Shown piece after piece: positions 36,701 through 49,295 of a DNA stretch of 64,000 nt. The stretch is from Nymphaea colorata (Eukaryota > Streptophyta > Magnoliopsida > Nymphaeales > Nymphaeaceae), in the NCBI RefSeq assembly GCF_008831285.2, contig NC_045148.1:4092001-4156000 (forward strand). Direction: 5' to 3'. Below the pieces are notes generated by a model. The model did not search any database, was not told the DNA's origin, and was given only the letters and a program-made list of their open reading frames with translations. The first letter of the stretch is position 1. Every line of letters starts with the position of its first letter. The position numbers were made by a program, and so were the translations under genes.

Positions 36701-38129
36701 TTTGATATATATAACACATGTATTCGTAACACATGTATCGTATAGTCAAATAGAGTGATGCTCGGTGATCTTCCACTATCACAGATAATACAGGGATATT
36801 AAGGCATAACAGTGAATGAGCGTTCCATTTTAACATCTCTTTTGTTAGTAGTTCTCATGTGCATTTATTATTCATTACTCACTGAATGGGTCAGGTCAAG
36901 CAATAAATACTAGTTATGAATGAGGGCCTTAGGGGAAGCAACCTGCCCTTTAAGTTGGTCCAATAGATTTCCTGCAGGCCGAGGCAGTTGGTCAGTGAGT
37001 CAGGGGCTTCTGCAGCCTGAAGAAGGGTCTTAGGGAAAATCCACGAAAAGTTGCTAATGGTAAAAAGGGAGGTTTGAATGTAAGGGTTGTTCTCATTTTA
37101 CCCAAAGAATTTGAACGAGCTCCCCATAATCGTATTTCTCCCGAGATGAAAGAAAAGATGGGTGATCTGGTCCATCCATATATATACATGGACCAATTCG
37201 CCGGCTGCAGACGAGTTGGGCAAATCCGGTCCAAACATCTGGGGCCGACCCACTTGACTAGAGAGTAGATAGAGCTCTACAAGTCTAAATCAAGTTAGTT
37301 TGTTCCACCTAACGGGTGATTATAGCAAAGTCATTAGAACCGGTTTGAATCCGTCTTCATAGGCCGATTTGAAACGAATCGGTTATTTTCCGATTCGATT
37401 AAGTGGTCGACTCTAGGCTCGTGGAAAATCGAGCATCTTTTTCCATGAATCAATGCAATCGGAATGAGAATTGGCGAATTCAACTCGAATACAAAAACGA
37501 GGTTTCATGCATGCAATGTTTTTGAATAAAATTGATGGCGTTGTTTTACTGAAGGGGAGGGGCCGAAAAAAGAGACGTCATCATCTTCTAAGGTCGTTCC
37601 TTTTTTTTTAATTTTTTTTTACAAAATAATTTTTTAATAAGCACCTTCTTCTTCTTCTTCTTCTTCTTCTTTATGATTTTATGATATTTAGTTTACATTT
37701 ATTTTTTAAAATTTTCCTATTTTAATCATTTAGTTTAGAGTTTCTTCTTTTTATCAGATTTTATGACATTTTGAATCTTTATTTAATTTTTTAAATTTAT
37801 AATAATTTTAACCAATCCGATTCATTAAAGATTCCAGTTCCGATTCCATTTACAGATTCTTTGAATCATTTAGCTTTCCGATTCAATTCAGAAACTGGTT
37901 CTAATAAGATTGGTTTATACTGGAGCAAAAAATGGTTTACAATGTGATTGCTGAAACAGTGAAACGGCTCTTACGGAAATATGGAAAATGGATCGGACAG
38001 TGTTATATATAAGGCAGGTCTCTCGATTTCGATACATTGAGCCGATGGTTAAGGATATCATTAATAAATAACTCTGACTTAGATCGGATATCATACCGAA
38101 CTGCAAACTTCTTTGAGAAAATTGGATAT
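36701..38129. other. Intergenic spacer with (CTT)n tract
   Basis: Contains a (CTT)n microsatellite at about 37646-37671 and A/T-rich stretches with CCGATTC words near 37330-37900. No gene recognised. Confidence 0.6.
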
Positions 38130-38660
38130 GCAAGAAAAAAAAAAAAGATTAAAGGTGAGATCAGATTTACGTTCTAATGTGAACATAGAAATCAGATATT
38201 TGAATTTGGATTTGTAAGCTTTTCTGTACTCGTATTAGAATCTAAATATATGAACATTCTAAAAAGTGAATACAATAAAGAATACATCCGATCCAATAGC
38301 ATTCCTATTCATAGTGACGCTACAAAAGCGGGACAGCTGAGTTGATACAGTTTTGCAATAGAGCCACTGGGGTTCAATGGGTTAGGTCTGGACATCTGAC
38401 ATGACACATAAAACCCGAGCCAGAGCTTAGCCCAATTGAATTAAAAATTATATATATTTTAATATAAAAGAATATATAAATATAATTATACATAATAAAG
38501 TATTATAATTATATATATAAATCAATAATATATATTTAAAAAATATTATCAAGCCGAACTGGGCATATTGAGCCCACCCCATAACTGATCGGGCCAACTC
38601 GGTGCCCTTTTTTTCAGGCCTGAGCCAGGTCAGGTACTCGGTCTGAAGGTCAGACCTCGC
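38130..38660. repeat. Repeat-rich spacer: CAGATATTTGAATT words and an AT palindromic core
   Basis: The first part (38130-38320) shares GATTTGAATT/GATCC words and an ATTCATAG end with the 34360 family. A second piece (38385-38650) has GAGCC/GGGCC-type ends around an almost pure A/T core (38440-38550). Boundaries are not defined. Confidence 0.4.
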
Positions 38661-39286
38661 ACCGTACACACGTACGGATCCATCCATAGAGGACCAAAAC
38701 CCATGTGTTTTTTGGTGTATTTGACTATGAATAATGTTTGTGGGTCTGGCCAAGAAAACCCACAGCCCGGCAACATAAACAATATCAGATCTGTAGACTT
38801 ACTGGGTAAAGTAGGCCTGACCAGAAATGGGCGCCAGTCGGGTCAGACCTTCTCATTACACAGTCTCCGGTTCCGGCCAGAGGACGTCTTTCTAAAATCG
38901 CATAGCTGAACCCCAACTTCCACATCTAAACAATTTAGAGTTTTGTTCATATTCAGGGTTGAATTCAACTGTGAAGAACTATCGGTTGAATCCATGAGAC
39001 ATGCATGTGGAAAATTTGAAAAATATGACACTGAAAACTTTGAATCGGAGGTCTAACCTTGTAGTTTTGTTATACCAGTGTTTTAAAGAGTGTGTTTGAT
39101 AGCCTCGGACATTAAATTCAAGATAATTTGATATCATTAAAAATTTCAGATTCATGGATTTAAAATCAGACCCCCTCCCCTCCGACCTCAAATACGAGAT
39201 TTTGGTTATAAACTACGGATCTCTAATCCCCTTTTTCTTTTATAGTTAAATCCAGTATTTGTTTGTATCGTGGGTCGGTTTATCTG
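38661..39286. other. Intergenic spacer
   Basis: No gene or bounded repeat recognised. Confidence 0.55.
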
Positions 39287-39450
39287 TGCGGAGGCAGAGC
39301 TGGCAGGGGCCTTCCCCCCTCTCCTCAGATTTTGAAAATTTAAAAAATTATATATATATTTTAAAATTTTAATTTAATGTATATAAAAAATTAGAAAATT
39401 ATATTTTAGTTTCATTTAAAAATTTTGAAACTATAATTCAACTTCTACAA
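39287..39450. mobile_element. Degenerate member of the GGGCGGAG MITE family
   Basis: Begins GCGGAGGCAGAGCTGGCAGG and has an A/T core with AAATTTTGAAACTATAATTCAAC, similar to the inverted half of the 12398 element. The right end and target duplication are not recognisable. Confidence 0.4.
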
Positions 39451-40068
39451 CAAAAAAGTGCTTGATCTTTGACCAACTTCAGAGCTCACAAGGCTTGGTC
39501 ATGGAGGCTTGCCTTCAATCCGGAAGAAATGTAAAACTGGAATAACTCTACCGAGACTAATTTGAATCTGAAATGGGAAAATCTGACCTATTGAGATTCC
39601 TGACTTGCTTTTAGTTGGCTCAAGATGACTTAGTGTTTGTGTAGTAGTGCTGCAACCGTTGAGAGTGGAAAGTGGGGTCCGGAAAAGCGGAACCAGAACA
39701 AGTCAAAATAAAGCAAAAAAAAAAGAGAGACATGATGTCCTTTTCTTAAAAAGCAAGAAGCAGGTAAGGTAAAGAGAACCAACAAGCTAATAAATCCCTT
39801 GCTTTTACTCGAACCCCAAAGACTTGGATTCCTTCTCCTTCTCCCTTATACCTTTCCTCAAGAAATACATCACCTTCCTCCCTCTCAATGGACAAAATAC
39901 TACGCTTCCTTGTCCAAATTACCAAAACACCCATGATGGGTCGGGAGAGGCCAAGCTTCCCCATTCGGCCCCCACCCCTATTATTACCCTTTCTCCAAGG
40001 TTCATTAGGGTTGTTTTGTTTTGGAAACTCCGCACTTTCTTCAACTTGAGTGTCACATACGTACATGT
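39451..40068. other. Intergenic spacer
   Basis: Opposing open frames of about 80-105 codons at 39746-40158 have no recognisable domain. Confidence 0.5.
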
Positions 40069-40545
40069 AGGGAGTGAAAATGCTTGACTCGACTTGTTAA
40101 AGTTTGGGTCGTGAATGAGTTCGAGTTGAGTCAAGTTCAAGTTCATGAGTCGACTCATTCAAACAATCGAGTCGAGTTTGAGTTCATGAGTCCACTCATT
40201 CAAATAATCGAGTTGAGTTCGAGTTCGCTAAACTCGAACTGTTAAAACTATACTTGGCTCAAAAATGATGTGTAGGGGATTTTTTAAATATCCGACTCAT
40301 GTTTTTTAATTTAAAATGTTAATTAATTATCTAAGTTTTTACAAAAGCTCAGTCAAAATTATTGAGTCTTAATCAAGTCGAGCTCGATTTATGACAAAGT
40401 AATAATTCATATATTCAAATGAGTTTACCGAGTCTTAATCGAATCAAACTCGACTTCAACACGTAGCTATTCTGAAACTTGAGGTCGATGTTTCTAATCG
40501 AGCCAAGCTCGAACTGACTGAACTGGGTGTGAACAACTATGTTAC
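40069..40545. repeat. GAGTCGAGTT-rich dispersed element
   Basis: Dense words GACTCGAC, GAGTCGAGTT, GTTCGAGTT, AACTCGAACTG and GAGCCAAGCTCG, on both strands, over about 470 bp. Same word family as 15478 and 50622. Confidence 0.5.
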
Positions 40546-41032
40546 ATCATGTGTGAGTACGAAATTTAAACCATTCAAGCTCTAAAATATTGAAGATAAA
40601 ATGTCACCTCCTCTTAAATGATAGCGCTCCGGTCTTTTCAAGGACGCCGATTCAAAAGACGAGGGCAACTTAATGAGTTTAAATGCTTTTGGCTCCCCAC
40701 AGCTAAACTAAACAAACGGCTCCATATTCAACGGCCTGGAGGTGCATCCCAAGTTTTAACAATCCTCCATTCAAAATTAACATACATCGCAGTAAAAGCG
40801 GTCTCATGCTCAGCGGCCTGCACTGTTTGGTCATGTCTGAGAGATTAAACGAACGATATTATTCAGTTGGTCTGATCCAGTAAGCAAAGTTAGTCCAGAT
40901 ACATCATGATGCATATTTGAATCTAAATCCGGATTTGTACCAAAACTAAAAGTTTTAATTAATTTCGTGTTTGAAACTAGGTTAGTGCGGTTCTCTTTTT
41001 AGCTAATCGCGTTTGTCTTTGACATTTTATAA
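40546..41032. other. Intergenic spacer
   Basis: No gene or bounded repeat recognised. Confidence 0.55.
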
Positions 41033-41613
41033 TAGAGATGTTAATACAACTGATTTAGATCTGATATCTGAACCACTTCAAAAAAAAAAATTGATATCCA
41101 ATTAAGAAATCAGATCCGATTAAAAAATGACATATGATGCCATTCAGATTTAAATAACTATCCTATATCTAATATTTATAATGCGGTTCGAATTCGGCTT
41201 AAAATTCATATAAATCAAATTCCCATCATATTCAGATCATTGAATTCAAATTTGGATCTAAATTTATATATGTCAGATTTTTCTTCATTCATATTCGAAT
41301 ATATGAACATATGAAAAACATGATATGGATAAAAATTTCATATGCGATTAAAAAATCAGATCCGATTCAAAAAAGACATTTGATGACATTCAGATTTAAG
41401 TAAATATGGTATCTCTGGTATTCATAATGCGGTTTCGATTCGGTTCAAAAGTCATCCATATAAAGTTCCGATCAGATTGGAATTACTGGATTCAAATCTG
41501 CATTTAGATTTAGATATTACATAGTTTCTTCATTCGTATTCGGATATATGAACATACGAAAACATGATATGGTTAAGAGTGCAAGCGATTAGGATCGGAT
41601 CGGTTGACATCCC
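41033..41613. repeat. AGAGATGTTAA...TTGACATCCC element, internally duplicated
   Basis: Starts AGAGATGTTAATACAACTG and ends GATCGGTTGACATCCC, a short inverted end match (GATGT-AA / TT-ACATC). Inside, a block from about 41085 (GATATCCAATTAAGAAATCA, then GATCCGATT-AAAAA, GACATTCAGATTTAA) recurs from about 41332 with substitutions, so the element is partly a direct duplication. Related to the copies at 28150 and 34360. Confidence 0.5.
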
Positions 41614-41844
41614 AAATCACTTCCAAAAAGTCCGGTGAGGCAAGGAGAGAAGGGTATCTTTGGCATCCAATTCTAATTTTCCGTGCACCTTTCTCCTTGC
41701 TCCTTTCCCTGCTTTCAAGTTTCATTCGCGTGGCCGTAGAATCCATCGTAATCTTCTCTTATTCTAGTCCGATTTTCTCCCTCCGTGTACGGCATTTAAC
41801 ATTACAATATTGTGTTCTATTCCAGAGATAAAGCTCAGTCTCTC

Positions 41845-41864
41845 TATATATATTTATATTTATA
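41845..41864 (+). promoter_or_regulatory. Candidate TATA box of the QRT3-like gene
   Basis: TATATATATTTATATTTATA lies 80-60 bp before the ATG at 41925, after a CT-rich stretch, which would give a 5' UTR of about 40-50 nt. Confidence 0.45.
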
Positions 41865-41924
41865 CACGTCTCGGGTGAGCTTCCACCTTCCGCGATCTCT
41901 CCTCGTGCAGAGTTACCTTGGGAA

Positions 41925-44070
41925 ATGGCCGCTAGGCATGCGTTTGTGGCACTGTTGGCCTTAACTGCCTCACTCCTGCTTCCGGAATCCGGTCAAAAAT
42001 GGTGGGTGACTGGGGTTTCCGGCGGCTCCGACCATCTGCCTCTGGGAGAATCGCACTTTCTCAAGACCTCGCTGGTTCGCCGGAAATTGATCGGAATCTC
42101 GCCTTCGTCGCAGTTACAGCAGGTGATGCTCTGGGACTTCTTCGCTTTCGTCTTCTCTTTCTTGACGGAAGTCTCGTGCCCTCAAGTACTACTGTTCTCC
42201 CACTCAAGCACGTTTAGTTTAAGAAAGAAGAAAAGCCTTAAGGCGCTTCGTGTCTCTGACAAAATATTCTCACAAATCTTGCAGAAGCCAGCGCGAGTTT
42301 TCCACGTAACTGCCTACGGCGCGGATTCGTCGGGGAAGACCGACAGCACCGATGCATTGATGAAGGCGATCGCCGACGCATTTCAGGCGGCGGATGCTCA
42401 TGTTCTGATGCAGGGGATTCCCGATCTTGGTGGCTCGGAGATTCACCTTGACGGTGGTGTTTACCTGATAAGCCGGCCTCTCCGATTCCCGTCCTCCGGT
42501 GGTGGAAACCTGTTGGTAAGTCCTCTCCCGCTGCTTACGGTACTCGGACGGAATCGCTCGTCATCCGTCTTCTTCCTGGATTGGACGCGCTAATTTGGTG
42601 AATTAGTTTCCTTGACAGAAACAGAGGAAAATGTGTTTTCCATATATCAACCGCATTTCCTTTCTTTGTACTTTGATGAAACAAAATCATTCCGTGTTCT
42701 CTTCAAAACTGTTTTTGTAACTAAAGAATCTCCTCTCTTCCTCACACTGCCACCAAAAAAAAAAAAAGAAGAGGTCTCCTGTTACAGTTGCAATGGAGGA
42801 AGCGTTCACCAACCTTTTTACCGACTGCCAACTAATTCATTTTACCTTTATCTTTTTCTACTCCATAAAATAACTGAATGTATTCTTTGGAACAAACCGC
42901 TTTTCTTCTTTTCTGCTTCCTTTTTCCTCCACCCTTGACTTCAACCCTTCACCTTTCTTTAGTTTCTTAGTTAGTTCGCATGCAACTAATGAAAAGCTGC
43001 CTTACCATTCTGCAAGACTTGTAAAAGTAACGCCACCACTGTTTCTTCTTAACGGGGTTTAGGTTCATGGCGGATCGTTAAGAGCTTCAGATGATTTTCC
43101 CGCCGATGGTTACCTTATAGAGTTGCAGCCATCTTCTTCATCATATGCATTCGAAGACATCACGTTCAAGGACCTAATGCTGGACGCGAATTACAGAGGT
43201 GGTGGGATGTCAATTGTCAACTCGCTGAGGACTACAATCGACAATTGTTACGTTTCGCATTTCATGTCAGATGGCATCTTGGTTAAGGGAGGCCATGAGA
43301 CCTACATACACAATTCCTTCCTCGGCCAGCATATTACGGCCGGCGGCGACCCGGGGGAGAAGAGCTTTTCCGGCACCGGCATCAACCTTATGGGCAATGA
43401 CAATGCTGTGACGGACGTCGTCATCTTCTCGGCGCAGACCGGAATCCTCATCTCCGGCCAAGCTAACATCATCACAGGGGTTCACTGCTATAATAAAGCA
43501 ACCGGCTGGGGTGGAACCGGAATTTACGTACAGTCTCCCGGTTTGTCCCAGACCCGAATCGTGGACTGTTATCTGGATTACACCGGCATCGTTGCCGAAG
43601 ATCCGGTGCAGCTACATATCTCAAATTCTTTCTTTCTGGGCAACGCCTTCGTTCTACTCAAGTCTGTCGCTGGCGTCGTAAATGGGCTGAACATCGTCGA
43701 CAACATGTTTTCCGGCGACGGAAAGGCACTGGACATAGTACAACTGGATCAGTCCAAGACCGCTTTCACTTCCATCGACCAAGTAGTGATAGACAGGAAC
43801 AACGCCAGGGGCATGAACCTGAGGTCCACGGCCGCCAAGGGAGTGGCTAATGGGAACGGGACGAGCACCTGGACCGTCGATTTCTCGAGCGTCCTTCTGT
43901 TCCCGGATCTCATAAGGCATGTGCAGTACGCATTGTACACTCCTGGGGTGTTTCCGAACCACGCGCTGAGGAACGTTTCACGCAACTCGGTTACTGTGGG
44001 GGCTGATACGCCCGTGTCGGCCTCCGTGTTTGTCTCGGTCGATCAGAACACGTTGCCGATAGCGAGCTAG
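41925..44070 (+). CDS. QRT3: Polygalacturonase QRT3-like (pectin-lyase-fold protein)
   Basis: QRT3-type proteins are secreted pectin-degrading enzymes of the right-handed β-helix fold; in Arabidopsis QRT3 acts in tapetum to separate pollen tetrads. Exons: 41925-42122, 42285-42515 and 43063-44070, all GT-AG and phase 0, 478 residues. Seen: a hydrophobic signal peptide (about 4-22); the pectate-lyase superfamily start FHVTAYGADSSGKTDST at 72-88; then β-helix turns such as INLMGNDNAVTDVVIF, GILISGQANIITG and GWGGTGIYVQSPG. The length matches the QRT3 family. The first ATG precedes the signal peptide and lies below a TATA box, which supports the start. No lesions are visible. It may be any member of the QRT3-like subfamily, so orthology to Arabidopsis QRT3 itself is inferred, not shown. 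Confidence 0.9.
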
Positions 44071-45629
44071 AGAAGGCAGATCTTGAACTGAAAGTTCAAA
44101 CAGACGAATGGGCGCAAGTCATCGGCCGTTCATGTATAAATTACTTTAAGAGTGTGTGTTTGTTCAAATTTTCTACAGACAAAAAAAGTCGACGCCTGCA
44201 GAGAGGGGGAGGAGAAGGGAAGGTTGAAAAAGGCCCAAATGGGTGAAGACTTGATGTCAAAAGGTGCTTCTGTCATTCGGTGTCATCCCGACGATGCAAA
44301 TTATTATAATCTTTTATTCAAATAACAAGAGGCGTTTGATTCATTAATTCAAAGTACTTTGTTCCTTATGTCAACTTCTGTTATTGTGGTACCTGTTTTT
44401 CAAAAATTCGGGTACTCGACGGAAAGATTTGGTGGCCATACGCAACATTTATTTGATTTCTTAACATAAGTGGAAGATGTATGCACCTGCAGTTGGTTGC
44501 GTGATTGGTTTTTCCTTGTTGCCTGGATTCACGACATGACTAACTAAAAGGGGGGTTTCAATTTTAAAATACATCGTAGACGACAAGAGGTTGACAACCT
44601 ATATTCTATAAGAGAGCCTTGAATCTCCTCTATTTTCCTTGCTCTTGGAGTCTTAGGTTGTATCGAGACCAAGATGAGATACGGTATACCGGTTAACTAT
44701 AGCGCTACAACCCACTATTTACAGTTTAAGAGAATAATACCCATAAAAATTGAACTGACGACATGCCTTTATAAAGGCCACCTATTCGACCAGCTATGTG
44801 ATGCCCCTCAAAACATTTTAACATACACACTTGAGAGGGTGTTTGATAACATGAATTTTATGTTCATGGTGTTCCATAAGTACACACTCTCATGGAATAT
44901 TGAGTTCGTATACATTCATGAAACATTGTATTCCAAATGTATTCCAAAGAATGTAGTGTTCCTGCTACTAGAATGCCCTCTAACTAGTAAATGCTCAAGT
45001 TTTGGTGGTATGGTAGAAGCATACTAGCTGGATTGGGATTTCTTTCATTGATGGTTTGTTCCTTATGTAATACAGGCTGATGAAAGAATGAAATCAAAAT
45101 TTATCTTCCTTCCAAACCTTGAAGGTGATTTTTACATCTCAAATCATAATTAATGTTCGGTACGCTGAAGATATGAATCGGAATCATTAAAACTTTTGTC
45201 ATTTTTAACACATTCTTTTCTTAATGGCATGTAAACCCTTCGCTTTTTGCATGGTGGATCGTTCTGCTCAACTAATCGAAGGGTTATAGGTGGCCAAACG
45301 GGCAAGCAAGAGTACCTGTGGCTTCGTAAGAATTTGTTGGACGTTTGTTCTTGAGCTACGTTCCTTTTTCTTCTACTTTATTACTTTTCAAACTTTAATA
45401 TAAGCATTGGCTTCGTAGGAAGTAGGTATGAAGCGGTTAGCTAACCGTTCGATTTTGACATTCAAGCCTTAAATTAAGTGGCCTGTCCTTCGAAGGGCTG
45501 GTGGCCATTAGAAGAAAATTATGCAATGTCATAGATCAGGTGATCACATGAAAATGACAAAGAGGTTAGGTGGCTCCAAATTTTATCACCTACTCCACTA
45601 AGACTTGGTTCACCAATCTAGAGCTAGAC
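44071..45629. other. QRT3-like 3' flank and intergenic spacer
   Basis: The 3' UTR probably lies within the first 250 bp (A/T-rich, with TTATTATAATC and TTATTCAAATAA). A 117-codon open frame at 44674-45027 has no recognised motif and no supporting context. Confidence 0.5.
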
Positions 45630-45644
45630 CTATACGAGTGAGTG

Positions 45645-45728
45645 GTCTATTCAGAGACATCCAATAAATTGGAACGATACAGAGAAGATTAGCATGACCC
45701 ACATGACACATACAAATCGAGAAATGGT
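45645..45728 (+). pseudogene. U6 snRNA retropseudogene with 15-bp target duplication
   Basis: The sequence follows U6 snRNA: 5' GTCTATTCAGAGACATCCAA in place of the GTCCCTTCGGGGACATCC stem, then the highly conserved TTGGAACGATACAGAGAAGA and TTAGCATG, then AAATCGAGAAATGG. The segment that would carry CTGCGCAAGG is missing and the 5' stem is mutated. It lacks an upstream sequence element and a TATA box at the usual spacing. It is flanked by CTATACGAGTGAGTG (45630-45644) and CTATATGAGTGAGTG (45729-45743), a target duplication with one mismatch, so it was inserted by reverse transcription, probably with LINE machinery. Confidence 0.88.
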
Positions 45729-45743
45729 CTATATGAGTGAGTG

Positions 45744-47729
45744 AATTGCTGACTTCAAACGATGCTTTATGAATGCGTTACCTAATGAGAATCATTCATG
45801 GAAAGAGTATTTCGTTTTGTACATGTTTAATGGAGATGTCAATTGGGTTGGATTATTTTTCCTTTCTATTGTTTTAATGGTTAGAGGATTCCTAAGAGGG
45901 CATTTGATGGCTACAGGACACACGCAGAACAAAACATGCATGTGCTGTCTAGCTGATTTTTCAAACGCTATGAGTGACTCTGTAGTACAGGATGGACACA
46001 ACGGGCGGGTGGACAAGAAGTATAAATTGTCATCTGTTCCATCCTGTTTCGAGCTAACCCTTGGAACAGACAAAACACGCCTCCCTCCCACCCCCGACCT
46101 TGAGCCCCCGACCCCGTTCTCTTTCTCTCTTCTCCTCCGTCTCCATCCCCGAGTTGCCTTTCTCCTCTGTCTCCGCCCCCCGAGCTGCCCTAGCCCTTCT
46201 TTTTCTCTCCTTCTCCTCCGTCCTCCGAGCTACCTGAGCCCTTTCTCTTTCTCTCCTTCCCCTCCGTCTCTGGGGGAGGGCGCTTGCCGGATGAAGTTTC
46301 TCACGAATGAGGATTCTCGGCACACTTTTCAGAGAAGAGGATTTTTGGTGGATTTCTCTCTTTCTCTCATCCAAGCCAACATTCAGAGAATGACCGGCCA
46401 TGGAGTTCAGTCGGCCAGTGTTTGGGTTTGCTATTTGAGGTGGGTCTCTCTCTCTCTCTCGGCTTAATTCGTTCCTTGGTCTACATAGGCGATAGAGTTA
46501 GCAGCATCCTTCGGGTTGTTAGTGGAAGGTGGTTAGGGTTCCACTAGGTTTTGGTTTTTTCAGATTTTCTTTCAATGTTCAATTTTCTTGATCGGAATCG
46601 CCACTTGATCAAGCTCAACAGGCCAGATTGTGAAATTTGTGTCCCTGCTGACCTGAGCGTTCTAACTGCTCCTTACTCTCTTATTTAAAGAGCCTTGTAA
46701 CATACTTCGTGTGTGATGCTGCTATACAGCCCCTGCATTCTCTTTAATAAAGTTTCATTCTCATTCGGGTGTGATTCTTTGTCTTGGTGCCCCTTTGTGA
46801 GAGTCGCTTGCTGCTATGTTACCAGTTTAGTTTGATTGCCTTGGTGCACTCAACTGCTGGTAAACAGGCTTCAGTAAGCATGATTTGTGAAACAAAACTT
46901 GCCACAATACATGTACATAGAATGTGAATTTAACTCAAACATATGTAGCATTCTCTTGTCAATATATAACAAACTCAAAGTTGAGTCAAGGTAGCTCAGG
47001 ATACAAACCAGGTTTGTTTCTTATCTTTTCTGAATGTGATCGTGGTGGCTGTTGAGATTTCCTTCTTTAAGAACTATAATTGCTCGGGCTTTAGTTGTCC
47101 AAACCCCTTGGTTTAGACACTTATGTGCTTTGTGTCTTTTGATTTTTCATATTTAGGGGCAGCAAGAATTTGCAATTGTAAATTTGTACTTCTAATGTTT
47201 GGGGAAGGGCATTAGTAGTTCTATTTCCAAGGCCTCTTGCCAGGTTAATGATGGTCTTGGTCATGACTTTTATTTTCAACCATACTCCATGTAGGTGATT
47301 TCCTTGGAAAAGCAAGCCTACTGACGAAATTTGCATGTATCTGCGCTCTTCATGTTGCAGCCAAAAATTTGTTGTCTTCTTTTCTCCACTTTTGTTGTGT
47401 CTCTTGTTTTCTTCTTCTTCACTAGTGTAGGCGCAACTTGGTCGTTCACGTGGCAGTATTTGAGCATCTCATTTCTATCGTCTAAGTGTATGTACACTGC
47501 TTGCGTTTACTTTTCTTATTCTCTCATTTTATCTCTCCTTTAATTATTTCTCTGCTTCACTCCTCGCACAATTTAATTATTTCCTCGTAAGTCTCATATT
47601 TAATAAAACACTTTCTCTTCTCTCCTTCTTTTATCTATATTTCACCTTCTAATATTAAATTAATATGAAAATGCTCAATTTTTATGGTTCGCAGGAAGCA
47701 AATACATCCCAAATCATTTTTACAGGATG
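45744..47729. other. Spacer with a pyrimidine-rich open frame, no gene recognised
   Basis: A 232-codon plus-strand frame (45769-46467) is open mainly because of a C/T-rich low-complexity tract (about 46078-46270) giving a proline/serine/leucine-rich peptide. It has no domain, and the overlapping minus-strand frame is equally open. 46640-46850 contains AATAAAG and could be an old transcript or LTR end, not resolved. Confidence 0.45.
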
Positions 47730-47786
47730 AACGGAAATGATGAGTAGACTCTTGAGAAGGAACGGAAATGATGAGTAGACTCTTGA
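47730..47786. repeat. Short tandem duplication (31-bp period)
   Basis: AACGGAAATGATGAGTAGAC and the following TCTTGA occur at 47730-47755 and again, identical, at 47761-47786. Confidence 0.9.
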
Positions 47787-47970
47787 TGGCCATTGTACAG
47801 TACTATTATAGAAAGAAAGAGTATAGAAATGGGGAGACCTCTATTGACAGTATAGGGAAGTAGAGAAGGTTGTTTACATTTATGCATGTAATAATGAAGA
47901 ATAAAGATTCATGGACAATATAATTGTTTTTGTATAAATAGCAAAAATTATTTTTTTCATGAGTTGTTGA

Positions 47971-48108
<138 letters not shown>

Positions 48109-48339
48109 TGTTGCTTTATCTTGGCTATTCAAACATTTCTTTTGAGTATTCTTATGATGGAACAAGAGACTTCAAAAACAAACATTGGACATGATGAACA
48201 AGACAGACAATACAGATAGAGATAAAACAAATGCTGGACTTAAGGAACATAGCATTCATTCCTAAAATTGTCAAACAATGGACAATAGTGTGATATACAA
48301 GACGTCCTGTCTGTTATATCTTATGGTACAACTATCAAA

Positions 48340-49215
48340 TGACCTTTTAGAGGCTTTTCATAAATTATAGGTCATTAAATGTGGTGATTGTTGTAGACAA
48401 GCACCCATGCCAATTATTGACGAGCTGTTTGATAAGTTGATTGGGACATCCAATTACTCCAAGTTTGATTTACCTGTAGGCTATCACCAAGTTAGAATAG
48501 CCGAAGACGACGTGTCCAAGACAGCTTTTGAGATACGCAATGTTCATTATGAGGTTTTGGTCATACTATTTACCAATGCACCGACAACATTCCAACGGTG
48601 CAAGAATGATACTTTTCTTCAATATTCACACCGGTTTGTACTTGTGTTTTATTTGGATGATATATTGGTATACAACCAAACACTTGAGGACCAACTTGAA
48701 CATCTCTGAATTGTGTTAGCTACTTTGAGAGAGAGCCACTTATACTGAAAGATATCCAAGCTAATTTGGGCAGTCAACAAGTATCATGTTTGGGACATAT
48801 TGTCACACGTGATAAGCTTAGGGCCGACCCCAACGAAATCTAAGCTATGCAAGAATGGTCTCTTCCCAAGGACCCAAAGGGCATGAGGGGGTTCCTTAGC
48901 CTTACAGGCATATACAACTTGTATATGGAGTAATTGCAGCACCACTCACATGGATGCTCCGTAAAGGTGCTTGGTAAGTGACATACAACGTGTGGGTGGC
49001 ATTCTGGAGTTGAAAGGTGCCAAGTTAGCAAGTACTTAGGGAAAACAAACACTCCATCACGTTAATTAGCAAGGCATTGACAGATTGGGGGCCAAGCCCT
49101 TCTCTACATATGAGAAGGAAATAATGATCGCATTCGAAAAGTGGAGGCTTTACTTGATTGGGCAGCGGTTTGTGGTGAGGACTGACCATGTCAACTTCAA
49201 GTGCTCGACGTGAGG
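48340..49215 (+). pseudogene. Ty3/gypsy reverse transcriptase-RNase H remnant
   Basis: A 100-codon frame (48407-48709) is a gypsy RT core: MPIIDELFDKLIG, SKFDLPVGYHQVRIAEDDV, KTAFEIRNVHYEVL, then LVFYLDDILVYNQTLEDQLE with the DD of the active site. Farther on, in broken frames, are a connection-domain relic near 48850-48990 and RNase H-type KWRLYLIGQRFVVRTDHVNF at about 49138-49197. Gag, protease, integrase and LTRs are absent. Confidence 0.8.
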
Positions 49216-49295
49216 CCTGACTGATGCACACACATTAGTCCACTTAGGCAAAACATATCAGGTCAGCCTGCACCTCACTGCCTATTTTTGGTGCA

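Noticed and set aside
43267-43985. Minus-strand frames inside the QRT3-like exon 3
   Set aside because: These are antisense shadows of a GC-richer coding exon, with no motifs.
44674-45027. 117-codon frame downstream of the QRT3-like gene
   Set aside because: No motif, ordinary A/T-rich composition, no supporting signals.
45769-46467. 232-codon plus-strand open frame as a gene
   Set aside because: It is open mainly across a C/T-rich low-complexity tract. The overlapping minus frame is equally open and there is no domain, promoter or splice context.
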